A stretch of DNA of 64,000 nucleotides, taken from assembly GCA_050949415.1 (NCBI GenBank), contig JBMNFR010000004.1, positions 124,001-188,000 of the forward strand, given 5' to 3'. Within the stretch, counting starts at the first letter, position 1, and each line of letters starts with the position of its first letter. The notes beneath the pieces are model-generated. The model was not told the origin of the DNA and did no database searches. It was given only the letters and a program-made list of their open reading frames with translations. The DNA comes from JAAZKI01 sp012799905. Its GTDB lineage: Bacteria; Verrucomicrobiota; Lentisphaeria; Oligosphaerales; Oligosphaeraceae. Below are positions 35,675 to 44,901 of the stretch, piece by piece. The translations under genes and the position numbers were made by a program.

Positions 35675-37360
35675 GTGTTAGAATCTCTGCATATCCGCAA
35701 TCTAGCCCTGGTTTCCGAACTCGACCTCGACTTCGGCCCGGGCATGAATGCTGTCACCGGCGAAACCGGCGCTGGCAAATCGCTCGTCATCGGCGCAATC
35801 CAGCTCCTCGCCGGCGGTCGTGCCACGCCAACCGTCATTCGGCGCGAAGAAAAATCCTGCGAAATCTCGGCCATCATCCACCTTGACCAAAATTTCCAGG
35901 AATTGCGCCAAGAGATTGACATCCTTCTGGAGCAAGGCGGCCTCAGACCCTGCGAAGAGGAGCGCCTCCTACTCCGTCGCGTCATCACTGAAACCGGCAG
36001 CCGCGCCTTTGTCAACGGCTCGCCGGTCACAGTCGGCTTTCTCAAAGAACTCGGCGAGCTCCTCATTGACATTCATGGCCCGCACGACAACCAGACTCTG
36101 CTGCTGCCTACCCGCCAGCTCCTGCTTTTGGACACTTACGCCGGGCTCCTGCCGCTGGTCAATCAATGCCGCCAGCGCCATGCGGAACTGCTGCACGTGC
36201 GCCAAGAGCAGGCTGACCTGAAGGCCGAAGGACTGGCGCCGGAGGAAGTCGATTTGCTCACCCACCAGCTCAGAGAAATCGACCAGGCCGAAATCAACCC
36301 CGAAGAGGAAAACGACCTTATCGAACGCTACAACGTCGCCGCCAATTCCAAACGACTGCTGGAAATCACCGCTGCATGCCAACAGGGTCTCTGCGAAAAC
36401 GACGGCGCCATCACCGACCAACTGGCTGACTTTCTGCGCCAGCTGCGCGAATTGGCAGAGGTCGACCCGCGCGCTGGAACGCCCCTGCTGGAACAACTGG
36501 AAACCATCATCACCAGCATCCGCGAACTCGGCAATGACATCGCCGACTACGCCGACCGCCTCGAACTCGACGAAGAAGCCTTGCAACGCCTGGAGGAACG
36601 CCTTGACCAACTCCAGCGCTTAAAGCGAAAATATGGCCCGACCCTGGACGATGTGCTCGCCGCCGCTGACCGAATGCGGCAGCGCCTGGCCAAAATCACC
36701 GGCCGTTCCGATCAGCTCCAGGCTTTGCATGAACGTGAGCAGCAGTGCCTGAAAGCGCACAACGACGCCTGCGCACAGCTCAACGCCAAACGCAAGGCCG
36801 CCGCCGGCCCGCTGGCCAAGGCTATCGCTCACAAACTCCAAAACCTCGGCTTCGCCAAAGCCGAATTCGCCATTCAACTGAAACCTGCCAACCCAGGCCC
36901 GACCGGCGCTGACGCGGTCGAATTCGCCATCGCCCCTAACGTTGGCGAGGCCATGCAGCCCTTGCGCGCCATCGCCAGCAGCGGCGAAATGGCTCGCGTC
37001 ATGCTCGCCGTCAAAACCGTCCTCAGTGACGCTGATAATGTCCCTATCTTGATTTTTGACGAAATTGACGCCAACGTCGGCGGCCGAATCGCAGTCACGG
37101 TCGCCGCTGAATTGGCCGCTGTCAGCCGTCGGCACCAAGTCTTCAGCATCACCCACCTGCCCCAGATCGCCGCTGCCGCAGACCAGCACTTCCTGGTTGA
37201 CAAGCACGTCGCCAATGAGCGGACAACCGCTGTCATGCACCAACTCGACCAGGAACAGCGGCGCGCTGAACTGGTCCGTATGCTCGGCGCTGAACTCGAC
37301 TCCAAAACTGCCGCCGCCCATGCTGACGAATTGCTCCGAAAAGCCCGCGCCCGCGCCTGA
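35675..37360 (+). CDS. recN: DNA repair protein RecN
   Basis: 561 aa SMC-like ATPase acting in double-strand break repair. LESLHIRNLALVSELDLDFG at the start, Walker A TGETGAGKS (about 27-35), a long coiled-coil middle (about 150-380), ABC signature SSGEMARVMLAVK (about 433-445), Walker B ILIFDEIDANVGG (about 456-468) and QVFSITHLPQIAA. GTG 35675 is chosen because RecN proteins begin at this point; the in-frame upstream extension is not conserved. The Shine-Dalgarno sequence is weak. Confidence 0.93.
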   Translation: MLESLHIRNLALVSELDLDFGPGMNAVTGETGAGKSLVIGAIQLLAGGRATPTVIRREEKSCEISAIIHLDQNFQELRQEIDILLEQGGLRPCEEERLLLRRVITETGSRAFVNGSPVTVGFLKELGELLIDIHGPHDNQTLLLPTRQLLLLDTYAGLLPLVNQCRQRHAELLHVRQEQADLKAEGLAPEEVDLLTHQLREIDQAEINPEEENDLIERYNVAANSKRLLEITAACQQGLCENDGAITDQLADFLRQLRELAEVDPRAGTPLLEQLETIITSIRELGNDIADYADRLELDEEALQRLEERLDQLQRLKRKYGPTLDDVLAAADRMRQRLAKITGRSDQLQALHEREQQCLKAHNDACAQLNAKRKAAAGPLAKAIAHKLQNLGFAKAEFAIQLKPANPGPTGADAVEFAIAPNVGEAMQPLRAIASSGEMARVMLAVKTVLSDADNVPILIFDEIDANVGGRIAVTVAAELAAVSRRHQVFSITHLPQIAAAADQHFLVDKHVANERTTAVMHQLDQEQRRAELVRMLGAELDSKTAAAHADELLRKARARA

Positions 37361-37385
37361 AACCAAGGCCAAAACAAAAACAATC

Positions 37386-38228
37386 ATGAAAAACAACGCA
37401 ATAACTCATCTTCGTTATCCTGTCAACAGCTTGATGCGGCTGCCGATTTTCCTGGTTGCGTTTGCAGCCATTCTGGCAGTCAGCGCCAGCCTGACCGGCT
37501 GCCGCCCGCCGGACATGACCGCCGAATTCCAGCTGGCGCTGTCAGAAGCCGCCGCCGGCAATCTTGAATCAGCCCTTGAACGGTCGTCCCGCTGCCTGCA
37601 AGCCGCGCCTGACGATCTGGACGCTGTCACCCTAAACAATTTCTGCCAATTCATGCTCAACAATGACAAGGCTACGACAGAAAAAGTCCTGTTCAGTTTT
37701 GAGCGCTCCATTGAGCAGGCGCCCAATCGCTTTGACTTGCGCTATTTCTATGGTTGGATGCTGTACCGCAACGGCAAATACCCGGAGGCACTCAATGCCC
37801 TGGAAAAAGCCTACGAACTGCTCCCCAACAGCGTTGCCCGTGACAATGCCGCCACCCGCGGCAACCTGCTTTTTCTGATGGGGCGCTGCTGCGTTTTCAA
37901 CAATCTGCCGCGTGGCATGCGCTATCTGCAAGCAGCGCGAGTATACGAGCCATTCGGAGAATGGCCGGAACTCTACAACAGCCTGGCCATCCTGTCGCTA
38001 CACCAGCAAAATTGGAACCAGGCCGTAGTCTGGCTGGAAACCGGCCTGCGCAAGGACCCGGCTCACCCGGCCCTGCTTCGCAACCTGGCCATCGTCTATG
38101 ACAACTACCTCAATGACCGTGTCAAGGCCAGCCAATGCTATGACCTGGCCCTGGTCGCCATCGGCGCCAGCGACCCGGCCGCCAGCGCCGCCATCACCGC
38201 CCGACTGAACCAAATCCGACCCCGCTGA
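37386..38228 (+). CDS. TPR-repeat lipoprotein
   Basis: About 280 aa. A basic N-terminus and hydrophobic segment end in a lipobox (SASLTGC, Cys about 39), indicating lipid attachment in the inner or outer membrane. The rest is helical with TPR-like pairs (RYFYGWMLYRNGKYPEALNALEKAYELLP; NQAVVWLETGLRKDPAHPALLRNLAIVYDNY). An alternative start is ATG 37434, giving a shorter signal. It lies 25 nt after recN and 17 nt before dnaG, so the three may form one operon. The specific role is unknown. Confidence 0.8.
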   Translation: MKNNAITHLRYPVNSLMRLPIFLVAFAAILAVSASLTGCRPPDMTAEFQLALSEAAAGNLESALERSSRCLQAAPDDLDAVTLNNFCQFMLNNDKATTEKVLFSFERSIEQAPNRFDLRYFYGWMLYRNGKYPEALNALEKAYELLPNSVARDNAATRGNLLFLMGRCCVFNNLPRGMRYLQAARVYEPFGEWPELYNSLAILSLHQQNWNQAVVWLETGLRKDPAHPALLRNLAIVYDNYLNDRVKASQCYDLALVAIGASDPAASAAITARLNQIRPR

Positions 38229-38245
38229 TAACTCACTTTCCACTC

Positions 38246-40186
38246 ATGGCGATTCCTGAAGAATTCATCGAACAGCTCCGACAACGGACTGACATCGCCG
38301 ATGTCGTCGGCAGTTTCACGCAAGTCAAAAAACGCGGCTCTGACTATTGGGCCTGCTGCCCGTTTCACAAAGAAAAGACGCCGTCGTTTAAAGTGGACTC
38401 GCAACGGCAGACGTTCTATTGCTTTGGCTGCAAAAAAAGCGGCAACCTGTTCCACTTCATCCAGGAAATGGTCAACACCGACTTTGTCGGCGCCGTCCAC
38501 TGGCTGGCTGACCGCTACGGCCTCACTGTCCCGGAAACACGTCGCCGGGGCGACAGCGCTGCCAGCGAACAGCGTCGACAATGGCGGGAACAAGGCCAAA
38601 AACTGCTCAACGAAGCAGCAGACTGGTACCATCACCTGCTCAGACAGCCGGAAGCCGAAAAAGCGCGCGCCTATCTGCAAAGCCGGGAAATCGACGATGA
38701 GACCATCGAAAAATTCAACTTAGGCTACTGTCTTGACTCCTGGGACGCGCTTTGCCAATGGGCCGCCTCGCGCGGCTATTCCCCTGAACTGCTGGAGGCC
38801 ACCGGCATGGTGTCCAAAAAAGAGGGCTCGACCAGCTTCTACGACCGCTTCCGTGACCGGCTCATCTTCCCTATTCACGATGAACTCAGCCGCGTTGTCG
38901 GCTTCAGCGCCCGCATCCTCTCGCCTGACGCCAAGGCCGCCAAATATGTCAACAGCCCGGAATCGGATTTCTTCCAGAAAGGCTCTGTCCTCTACGGCCT
39001 CAATCACGCCCGTGCGAACCTGAAGACCTTTGGCAACGCCCTGGTCTGCGAAGGGCAGCTTGATGTGATCGCCTGCCATCGCGCCGGCTTGGTCAACGCT
39101 GTGGCCGCGCAAGGCACGGCATTCACTGAAAACCACGCCCGGCTCCTCAAGCGCTCCACCAACAATGTCATCCTTGCATTTGATGCTGACACTGCCGGCG
39201 CCACCGCCGCCCAACGAACCATCGCACTCCTGCACGAAGTCGGCCTCACGGTCTCAGTCGTCAGCCTACCGGCTGGCGAAGACCCGGACAGCATCTTCCG
39301 TCACGGCGGCGCCGAAGCCCTGCGCAGCATCATGAGCGCGACTGAACCGGCCGTGCCCTACTTATTCCGACGCGCCTGTGACACCCATGACCTGAATCAG
39401 CCCGAAGGCAAAAGCCTAATCGCGACTGACGTCCTCACGGCAATCCGACCGCTGCCCGACCCAATCACCAGAACCGCGCATTGCCAATGGCTGGCAACCC
39501 AGCTCAATATGCCCGAAAACATCGTTTTCGACGCGCTGAACACCCTTCAGGCCAGCCATGCCCAACATTCCGCAACGACGTCTTTCCGACCAGCGCCCGG
39601 CGCGGCCGAACTCCCTGCTGACCGGACGCCAGCGCCTTTCCAGCTGCCGACTTTCACCATGCCTGAGGACAACGAAAAGGTCTGGCAGACCGTCTTTGAC
39701 TTGGTTCTGCATTTCGAGGACCTGGCCCTGCGCCTGGCTGATGACGAGGAAATCACCCAGCTCCTGCCGGATACGCCCCTAGGCATGGCGATCAGTCGAG
39801 TCCTGGCCTGCGTTGACCAGAATTCCTGGTCTGACGCCATGGACTCCCTGTGCCACGATGACTTGATCCGCCATCCGACCATTGGCGCCGTAATCGCCAA
39901 ATCAGCCTTCCCATACCACCCCAAGCCCAAGGAGCCTGCGCCAGTCAGCACTTTCAGCGCCATTGAGTCAGAGATGGAGGAAGAGGACATCGGCGCGGAA
40001 AAAACCACCCAGGCTTACGAAGACTGTCGGAAAAAACTCCTGCTTGCGGAAATAACACGCATCAGCCAGGAAAAACAACTCGCCTTGCAGACTGCCGAGG
40101 GCGAAGAAGCCAAAAGCCTGATGCGCGAGCTGACTGAACTCAACCGCAAAAAACGTCTACTTTCAGCCGCACCCGCCAGTAGGTGA
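38246..40186 (+). CDS. dnaG: DNA primase DnaG
   Basis: 646 aa; makes RNA primers for replication. N-terminal zinc ribbon CPFHKEKTPSF...FYCFGCKKSG (about 37-66), RNA polymerase domain with YDRFRDRLIFPIHD, TOPRIM motifs VCEGQLDVIACHRAG (Glu about 268) and ILAFDADTAGATAAQR (Asp pair), then a DnaB-interacting C-terminal domain. Length fits the family. Its 3' end overlaps argH on the opposite strand by 47 bases. Confidence 0.95.
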   Translation: MAIPEEFIEQLRQRTDIADVVGSFTQVKKRGSDYWACCPFHKEKTPSFKVDSQRQTFYCFGCKKSGNLFHFIQEMVNTDFVGAVHWLADRYGLTVPETRRRGDSAASEQRRQWREQGQKLLNEAADWYHHLLRQPEAEKARAYLQSREIDDETIEKFNLGYCLDSWDALCQWAASRGYSPELLEATGMVSKKEGSTSFYDRFRDRLIFPIHDELSRVVGFSARILSPDAKAAKYVNSPESDFFQKGSVLYGLNHARANLKTFGNALVCEGQLDVIACHRAGLVNAVAAQGTAFTENHARLLKRSTNNVILAFDADTAGATAAQRTIALLHEVGLTVSVVSLPAGEDPDSIFRHGGAEALRSIMSATEPAVPYLFRRACDTHDLNQPEGKSLIATDVLTAIRPLPDPITRTAHCQWLATQLNMPENIVFDALNTLQASHAQHSATTSFRPAPGAAELPADRTPAPFQLPTFTMPEDNEKVWQTVFDLVLHFEDLALRLADDEEITQLLPDTPLGMAISRVLACVDQNSWSDAMDSLCHDDLIRHPTIGAVIAKSAFPYHPKPKEPAPVSTFSAIESEMEEEDIGAEKTTQAYEDCRKKLLLAEITRISQEKQLALQTAEGEEAKSLMRELTELNRKKRLLSAAPASR

Positions 40187-41528
40187 GCTGCCGAGCCACT
40201 TGGGCAGGCGCGGTGCCGCCCAGGAGATTGCGAGCCTCCACGCTGCGCTGCGCATCAAAAAGCTCCAGACATTCGGCCGTAGCAGTGGGGATGCTTTGCT
40301 GCATTTGCTCCAGCGTCGCTTCATTCAAGGCCAAGCCATGTTCAGCGCAGAAGCCGACAAATCGGCCGACCTGGTGGTGCGCCTCGCGAAAAGGCGTCCC
40401 GTGCCTGACCAGCCATTCTGCCAGGTCAGTCGCCATCAAGGCGGGATCAGACGCTGCTGCCGCCATCCGTTCCGGCCGCGGCTTCAGCGTCGCCAGCATC
40501 GCGGTCATCGTTGCCAGCGTTATCTGCACCGTGTCAATCGCGTCAAAAAGGCCTTCTTTGTCTTCCTGTATATCGCGATTGTAGGTCAGGGGCAGGCCCT
40601 TCATCGTTGTCAACAGCGCCATCAGATGGCCGTAGACGCGACCGGTTTTCCCGCGCGCCAATTCAGCAACGTCGGGATTTTTCTTTTGCGGCATCAGGCT
40701 TGAGCCGGTGGTGAATGCGTCACCCAACTCAATAAAAGCGAATTCTTGGCTGAACCACAGCACAATATCTTCGGCCAGGCGGGAAATGTGCATCGCGATA
40801 ATGGCCAGGCAAGAGAGAAATTCGATCAGGGCATCGCGGTCGCCGACAGCGTCCATGCTGTTGCGTAGAATCTCTGTGAAACCAAGTTCGGCGGCGACGA
40901 ATTCGCGGTCCAGCGGCAGAGTGCTGCCAGCGATAGCGCCGGCGCCCAGGGGCAAACGATTGATCCGACGACGTCCGTCAGCCAGACGTTCCCGGTCGCG
41001 GCCGAACATCTCGACGTATGCAAGCAGATGATGCGCAAATAAGACCGGCTGGGCATGCTGCAAGTGCGTAAAGCCGGGCATAATCACGTTTGGCCAGGCC
41101 GTGCCGAGGTCTACCAGGGCCTTCTGCAAGGCTCGGAGAGCGTCGTCACAGACATCAGTCTCATGCCGCAAGTACAGGCGTTCGTCAGTGGCGACTTGGT
41201 CATTCCGACTGCGGCCAGTGTGCAAACGGGCGCCAGCCTGGCCGATCCGTTCGGTCAGCCGAGCCTCGATGTTCATGTGGATATCTTCCAGCTCCTCGCA
41301 GAAATCAAACTTGCCGGCTTCAATATCGGCCAAGATATCGTCCAAGCCGGCAACGATGGCGTCGGCATCTTCCTGCGAGATGATATTCTGCCGAGCCAGC
41401 ATGCGGGCATGCGCCTTGCTGCCTTGAATGTCAAAAGGATACAGCCGCCGATCATAGGAAATCGACTCGCTGAACCGGCTGACCAGACTGTCGGTCGCCT
41501 CCGAAAACCTGCCGCCCCATAATGCCAT
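40140..41528 (-). CDS. argH: Argininosuccinate lyase
   Basis: 462 aa; last step of arginine synthesis, cleaving argininosuccinate to arginine and fumarate. Fumarase/aspartase superfamily signature GSSLMPQKKNPD (about 277-288, catalytic Ser and Lys region), TGRSRNDQVATD and THLQHAQPV. Starts MALWGGRFSEATD as usual. Its last 15 codons overlap the end of dnaG on the other strand; both frames are conserved up to their ends. Confidence 0.95.
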   Translation of the reverse strand: MALWGGRFSEATDSLVSRFSESISYDRRLYPFDIQGSKAHARMLARQNIISQEDADAIVAGLDDILADIEAGKFDFCEELEDIHMNIEARLTERIGQAGARLHTGRSRNDQVATDERLYLRHETDVCDDALRALQKALVDLGTAWPNVIMPGFTHLQHAQPVLFAHHLLAYVEMFGRDRERLADGRRRINRLPLGAGAIAGSTLPLDREFVAAELGFTEILRNSMDAVGDRDALIEFLSCLAIIAMHISRLAEDIVLWFSQEFAFIELGDAFTTGSSLMPQKKNPDVAELARGKTGRVYGHLMALLTTMKGLPLTYNRDIQEDKEGLFDAIDTVQITLATMTAMLATLKPRPERMAAAASDPALMATDLAEWLVRHGTPFREAHHQVGRFVGFCAEHGLALNEATLEQMQQSIPTATAECLELFDAQRSVEARNLLGGTAPAQVARQLTYWRVRLKVDVFCG

Positions 41529-41539
41529 GCTACTATCCC

Positions 41540-41705
41540 CAAACTTCTTGTTTTTGAGAAAAATTTCCGTGTATTCCGTGTGTTCAGCGGTTAAAAAACA
41601 ACCCTAAGACAAAATTTCCGTATATTCCGTGTATTCAGTGGTTACAACAACAACCCAAAACAAAAATCCGTGTCCATCCGTGTTCATCCGTGGTTAAATA
41701 ATGAC
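41540..41705 (-). repeat. CCGTGT/CACGGAT short-period repeat block
   Basis: Repeated AATTTCCGTGTATTCCGTGT and TTCAGCGGTTAAAAA units, then ATCCGTGTCCATCCGTGTTC. Related blocks are at 7.46-7.56, 10.6 and 33.18 kb. It lies upstream of argH. Confidence 0.65.
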
Positions 41706-41732
41706 TTATAGGCGCCAGCCTTGCCTCAAGAT

Positions 41733-42467
41733 TTAAGCTTCACTTTCACTCGTCAGACAGTCAATGATTTTAGCTGCCGCCGTGGTGATGTGCGCCGGCG
41801 AAAAGCCTGCTCTGACCAACTCGTTGTAAAAAGATTCCGCCAGAAGGCGCACCACCTTGGTCGGATTGTTAAGGGAGGTGACGGTCATCTGCTCGGCTAT
41901 GTCACGCTCGCCGGCATCTTCCCGAGCCGCCTCGCGCATCTTCAGGGAATTGATCGCAAAATGCTGACGCAGAATATCATACACCTTGGAATTTTCAATA
42001 ACCAAAGACGCGAATGGCGCAATCAAGGAAAAAAGTTGTCGCCGCACCGGGTCAAAGGGACGGTCGCCGCCGCCGCGTGCGCCGCCAGTCGCCAACAAGC
42101 CAACCCGCGAACCCTTGACGCTGATCGGCATGACGATAATCGGAAAACTAATCTCCTCAATGCCGGCCGCCACCCAGTTGATCTGGTGCAGATTCAATAA
42201 CCGCCACAAAATGTTCCGAAGACGCTCCGGAACCACCAGCTTGTGCCCAACGCGGATGTTCGGCCCCTGGATTCCGACCGCCGAACGCACGATGAAATCG
42301 CGAATCTCCTCGTCGCGGAACAGAAACACAGCCTGTTCCGTGTCCATCAGCTCGCAAGTCATCCGCGTAATATGGTCAAGGCCCTCGTCCAAGGAACGCG
42401 GCACGGTCAAGGCCTCGGACAGCATCCGAAGCACCCCAAGATTCTTTTCAAAGTCATGTCCGCTCAT
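41733..42467 (-). CDS. GAF-domain protein
   Basis: 244 aa from ATG 42467, which has AGGGA 5 nt upstream; a TTG at 42539 overlapping the holA stop is an alternative. Residues about 10-165 fit a GAF sensor (LGVLRMLSEALTVPRSLDEGLDHITRMTCELMDTEQAVFLFRD; IIVMPISVKGSRVGLLATGG). A helical tail (about 170-244) follows, without kinase, cyclase or HTH motif. It may sense a small molecule or pair with a signalling partner not seen here. Downstream of holA on the same strand. Confidence 0.75.
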   Translation of the reverse strand: MSGHDFEKNLGVLRMLSEALTVPRSLDEGLDHITRMTCELMDTEQAVFLFRDEEIRDFIVRSAVGIQGPNIRVGHKLVVPERLRNILWRLLNLHQINWVAAGIEEISFPIIVMPISVKGSRVGLLATGGARGGGDRPFDPVRRQLFSLIAPFASLVIENSKVYDILRQHFAINSLKMREAAREDAGERDIAEQMTVTSLNNPTKVVRLLAESFYNELVRAGFSPAHITTAAAKIIDCLTSESEA

Positions 42468-42535
42468 AGTCTTCCCTAGTCTGTAAATAAAAGTGACTCC
42501 CTGTCGGTGAGTCAAGATTTCCTGCTCGGCGGTCG

Positions 42536-43657
42536 TCAACCCGGATGCCGAATCGGTCGGTTGCCACTGCCGATGATACTAAATAACGCGTCTTCCAGTG
42601 CCAGCCGCGGCGATATTGACGACGACATGCACCGGCGCAAGCCATCGCGCAGACGCCGGATTGCCTGAATCATCTCAGCTGGCGTATAACGTCCGGCCTG
42701 CTCAGCCAGCATCATCACCCGGTAGGAATGAAAATCCACGAATTCCATGCCGTCTGCCAGCAGGGCCTGCTTAGTCTGCGGGTCGATGGTCTCAACAAAT
42801 CTCTTCAGCGCCATTGGGCTATTCAGGCGATATTCCGCCATGACCACGCGCAGTTGCAGCGCTACACGGAAAAAATTGGCGGCATTGATGATCATGGAGC
42901 GGGCGCTGCGCTCGCCCTCCTTGGACTGTTCCAACAGCACGTCCACCACCCGCAAGGCTTCGCTCAAGTTGCGTTTGCCGAGCATTTCCCCCAGCGCCCA
43001 AGCCATCTCTTCGCCCTTGCCAACGCACACTTGCTGCACGTCGGCCAGGGTGATTGACGCCTCCGGGCCGCCGCAATAGCAGACCAGCTTTTCCAGCTCA
43101 CTGTCAATCCGCGACGTGTCTGTGCCCAGTGCGTCAACGAGATAATCGCAGACCTCATGCGGCAGGCGCATGCCCTTGTCAGCTGCAGCTGTCCTAATGC
43201 AGGCGACCATATCCTGGCGCCAGGTGCGGCTCTTGGGATCGGGGCGATTGAAAAAACGCACCTCGCCCTGTGCCTCGCAGGCTTTAAACAGCGCCCGACG
43301 CCGATCAATGCCCGGGCCGTTCATCAGCAGGGCAATATCGTCCGGCAAACCGCGGCGGATCAAGTCCGCCAATTCTCGCAACGCGGTTGGCAACGCTGCT
43401 TTGGAGCCCTTGTCGCCCTCACTGCCAAAACCGCTGAAATTTTTCAGCCAGACGGTCTTGCGACCGCCCAAAAAAGGCGGTGAAAGGAGCGACCGGAGCA
43501 GTCCATGCAGCAACGCCGCCGTTGGCCCGGAGTCGTCCTCCTGGAACACTTCCAGCACAAACGGGTCCGGATCAGGGCCGACCAGAGCCAGCGCCGTCTT
43601 TTCTGCATCGGCGCGGATTTGGGACTCGTCATTGCCGCTGATAAGGTAAATATTCAT
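42536..43657 (-). CDS. holA: DNA polymerase III subunit delta
   Basis: About 373 aa from ATG 43657 (MNIYLISGNDES), where the family begins. The delta subunit opens the sliding clamp within the clamp loader. Features: the N-terminal GND-ES nucleotide-binding-fold remnant, KTVWLKNFS, ALLMNGPGIDRR, DALGTDTSRIDSELEKLVCY (about 170-189), DVLLEQSKEGERSARSMIINAANFFRVALQLR and the C-terminal helical collar. The Shine-Dalgarno sequence is weak. The call rests on overall pattern. Confidence 0.85.
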   Translation of the reverse strand: MNIYLISGNDESQIRADAEKTALALVGPDPDPFVLEVFQEDDSGPTAALLHGLLRSLLSPPFLGGRKTVWLKNFSGFGSEGDKGSKAALPTALRELADLIRRGLPDDIALLMNGPGIDRRRALFKACEAQGEVRFFNRPDPKSRTWRQDMVACIRTAAADKGMRLPHEVCDYLVDALGTDTSRIDSELEKLVCYCGGPEASITLADVQQVCVGKGEEMAWALGEMLGKRNLSEALRVVDVLLEQSKEGERSARSMIINAANFFRVALQLRVVMAEYRLNSPMALKRFVETIDPQTKQALLADGMEFVDFHSYRVMMLAEQAGRYTPAEMIQAIRRLRDGLRRCMSSSISPRLALEDALFSIIGSGNRPIRHPG

Positions 43658-43811
43658 GCTGGAACAGGGCGCCTGGACGGCTGTCAGCGCATTTCGCTGA
43701 GTCTGCCGTTTTGGCAAATATCTTTCAACAGATTATGTTAAACGCCGCTATCAATACGCTTGGTCAAGCCATTTACTATAACGTAACAACGTAAAAAAAG
43801 AAAGGCGTTTT

Positions 43812-44702
43812 ATGTCATTGCGCGACGTCCCCCTGAGCTATTATGGCGGCTTAACCACAGTGCCTGAGTCCGTGCAGAACAATTTTCTGGCGGAGTTCGC
43901 TGCCAATGGCGCCACTCACATCGGCATTGGCGTCGCCTGGTGCCAGCAGATGTTAGCCGAGCCTGCGTTTGCTGACAAGCTGGTCAAGCGGTTGGCTGAT
44001 TTCGGCTTGCAGCCGGGCGGCATGCACGCTCCCTGGGGGCCGGGGCATGACATCACCATCACTGATATGCAACGGCGACCCTACATGATTGCGGAGCACC
44101 AGGCCTTGCTGGCCATCGCCGGCGGTCTGGGCCTGAAGACCTACACCGTCCACCCTCATGCCGGCTTCGATCCCACCCGGCGCAATGACGAGCAGCTGCA
44201 TCGCTTAGCCGTCGAAACCCTGGAGCAACTGCTCCCGCAGGCTGAAAAAAGTCAGGTGGTCATCGCCATCGAAAACAACTTCACGCCGCCCACGACCTCT
44301 GACCGACTGCTGGCGATGATTGAGCCGTTTGCGTCACCCTGGCTCGGCTTCTGCTATGACACAGGCCATGCCCATATCCTCGAATCAGCTCCAGGCAAGG
44401 CCTTTACGGACATCGCGCCCATCAGTCATTGGCAGCTCTATCCAAAAGAATTTCACGACGGCCAACTGGAACAAATGGCGCCCCACCTGGTCACATGTCA
44501 TCTGCATGACAACGCCGGTCTTACCGACAGCCACCTGCTCCCCGGGAAGGGCACTATTGACTGGCCCCGCGTCATGGGCATAATCAGCCGGTGCCCGCGG
44601 CTGCTGGAGATGCATTGCGAAGTCAATATCATCCCGAAATGCATCCCCATCCGAACCGCCTGCGAAGTGTTTTCACCAGCGTTCCTGGCAGGCGAGAAAT
44701 AG
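43812..44702 (+). CDS. Sugar phosphate isomerase/epimerase-like TIM barrel
   Basis: 296 aa of the AP-endonuclease-2 (xylose isomerase-like) superfamily. Strand-ends carrying probable metal ligands: GMHAPWGPGHD, VHPHAGFD, VIAIENNF (Glu), FCYDTGHAH (Asp, His) and TCHLHDNAG (His). ATG 43812 is preceded by AAGAAAGGCG. The substrate is unknown; relatives include hydroxypyruvate isomerase and inosose dehydratases. Its TAG stop is the first part of a TAGGGGCGAG heptad run. Confidence 0.82.
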   Translation: MSLRDVPLSYYGGLTTVPESVQNNFLAEFAANGATHIGIGVAWCQQMLAEPAFADKLVKRLADFGLQPGGMHAPWGPGHDITITDMQRRPYMIAEHQALLAIAGGLGLKTYTVHPHAGFDPTRRNDEQLHRLAVETLEQLLPQAEKSQVVIAIENNFTPPTTSDRLLAMIEPFASPWLGFCYDTGHAHILESAPGKAFTDIAPISHWQLYPKEFHDGQLEQMAPHLVTCHLHDNAGLTDSHLLPGKGTIDWPRVMGIISRCPRLLEMHCEVNIIPKCIPIRTACEVFSPAFLAGEK

Positions 44703-44799
44703 GGGCGAGGGGCGAGAAATAGGGGCGAGGGGCGAGGGGCGAGGGGCGAGGGGCGAGGGGCGAGGGGATTTGTTTAGGGGCGAGGGGCGAGGGGCGAGC
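44700..44799 (+). repeat. GGGGCGA heptad array, seven clean units
   Basis: (GGGGCGA)2, GAAATA, then about seven uninterrupted GGGGCGA units, GGGATTTGTTTA and three more. It starts at the stop codon of the preceding gene. Four or more G4 runs with 3-nt spacers on the plus strand fit a G-quadruplex pattern. Confidence 0.9.
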
Positions 44800-44801
44800 T
44801 G

Positions 44802-44857
44802 TAGCTGCTTGGGTGCTGTTGTTTTGCCTCTGTTCAGTGCTCGGGCTTTAGCCCGAG
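44802..44857 (+). repeat. 56-bp repeat ending in a CTCGGGCT hairpin, copy 2
   Basis: Differs from 25543-25598 at about one base (CTCGGGCTTTAGCCCGAG). It again follows directly after GGGGCGA heptads. Confidence 0.85.
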
Positions 44858-44901
44858 GCGAGAGCGAGGTACGTACGGCAGCCCCGCCCCTCTGCCCACC
44901 T

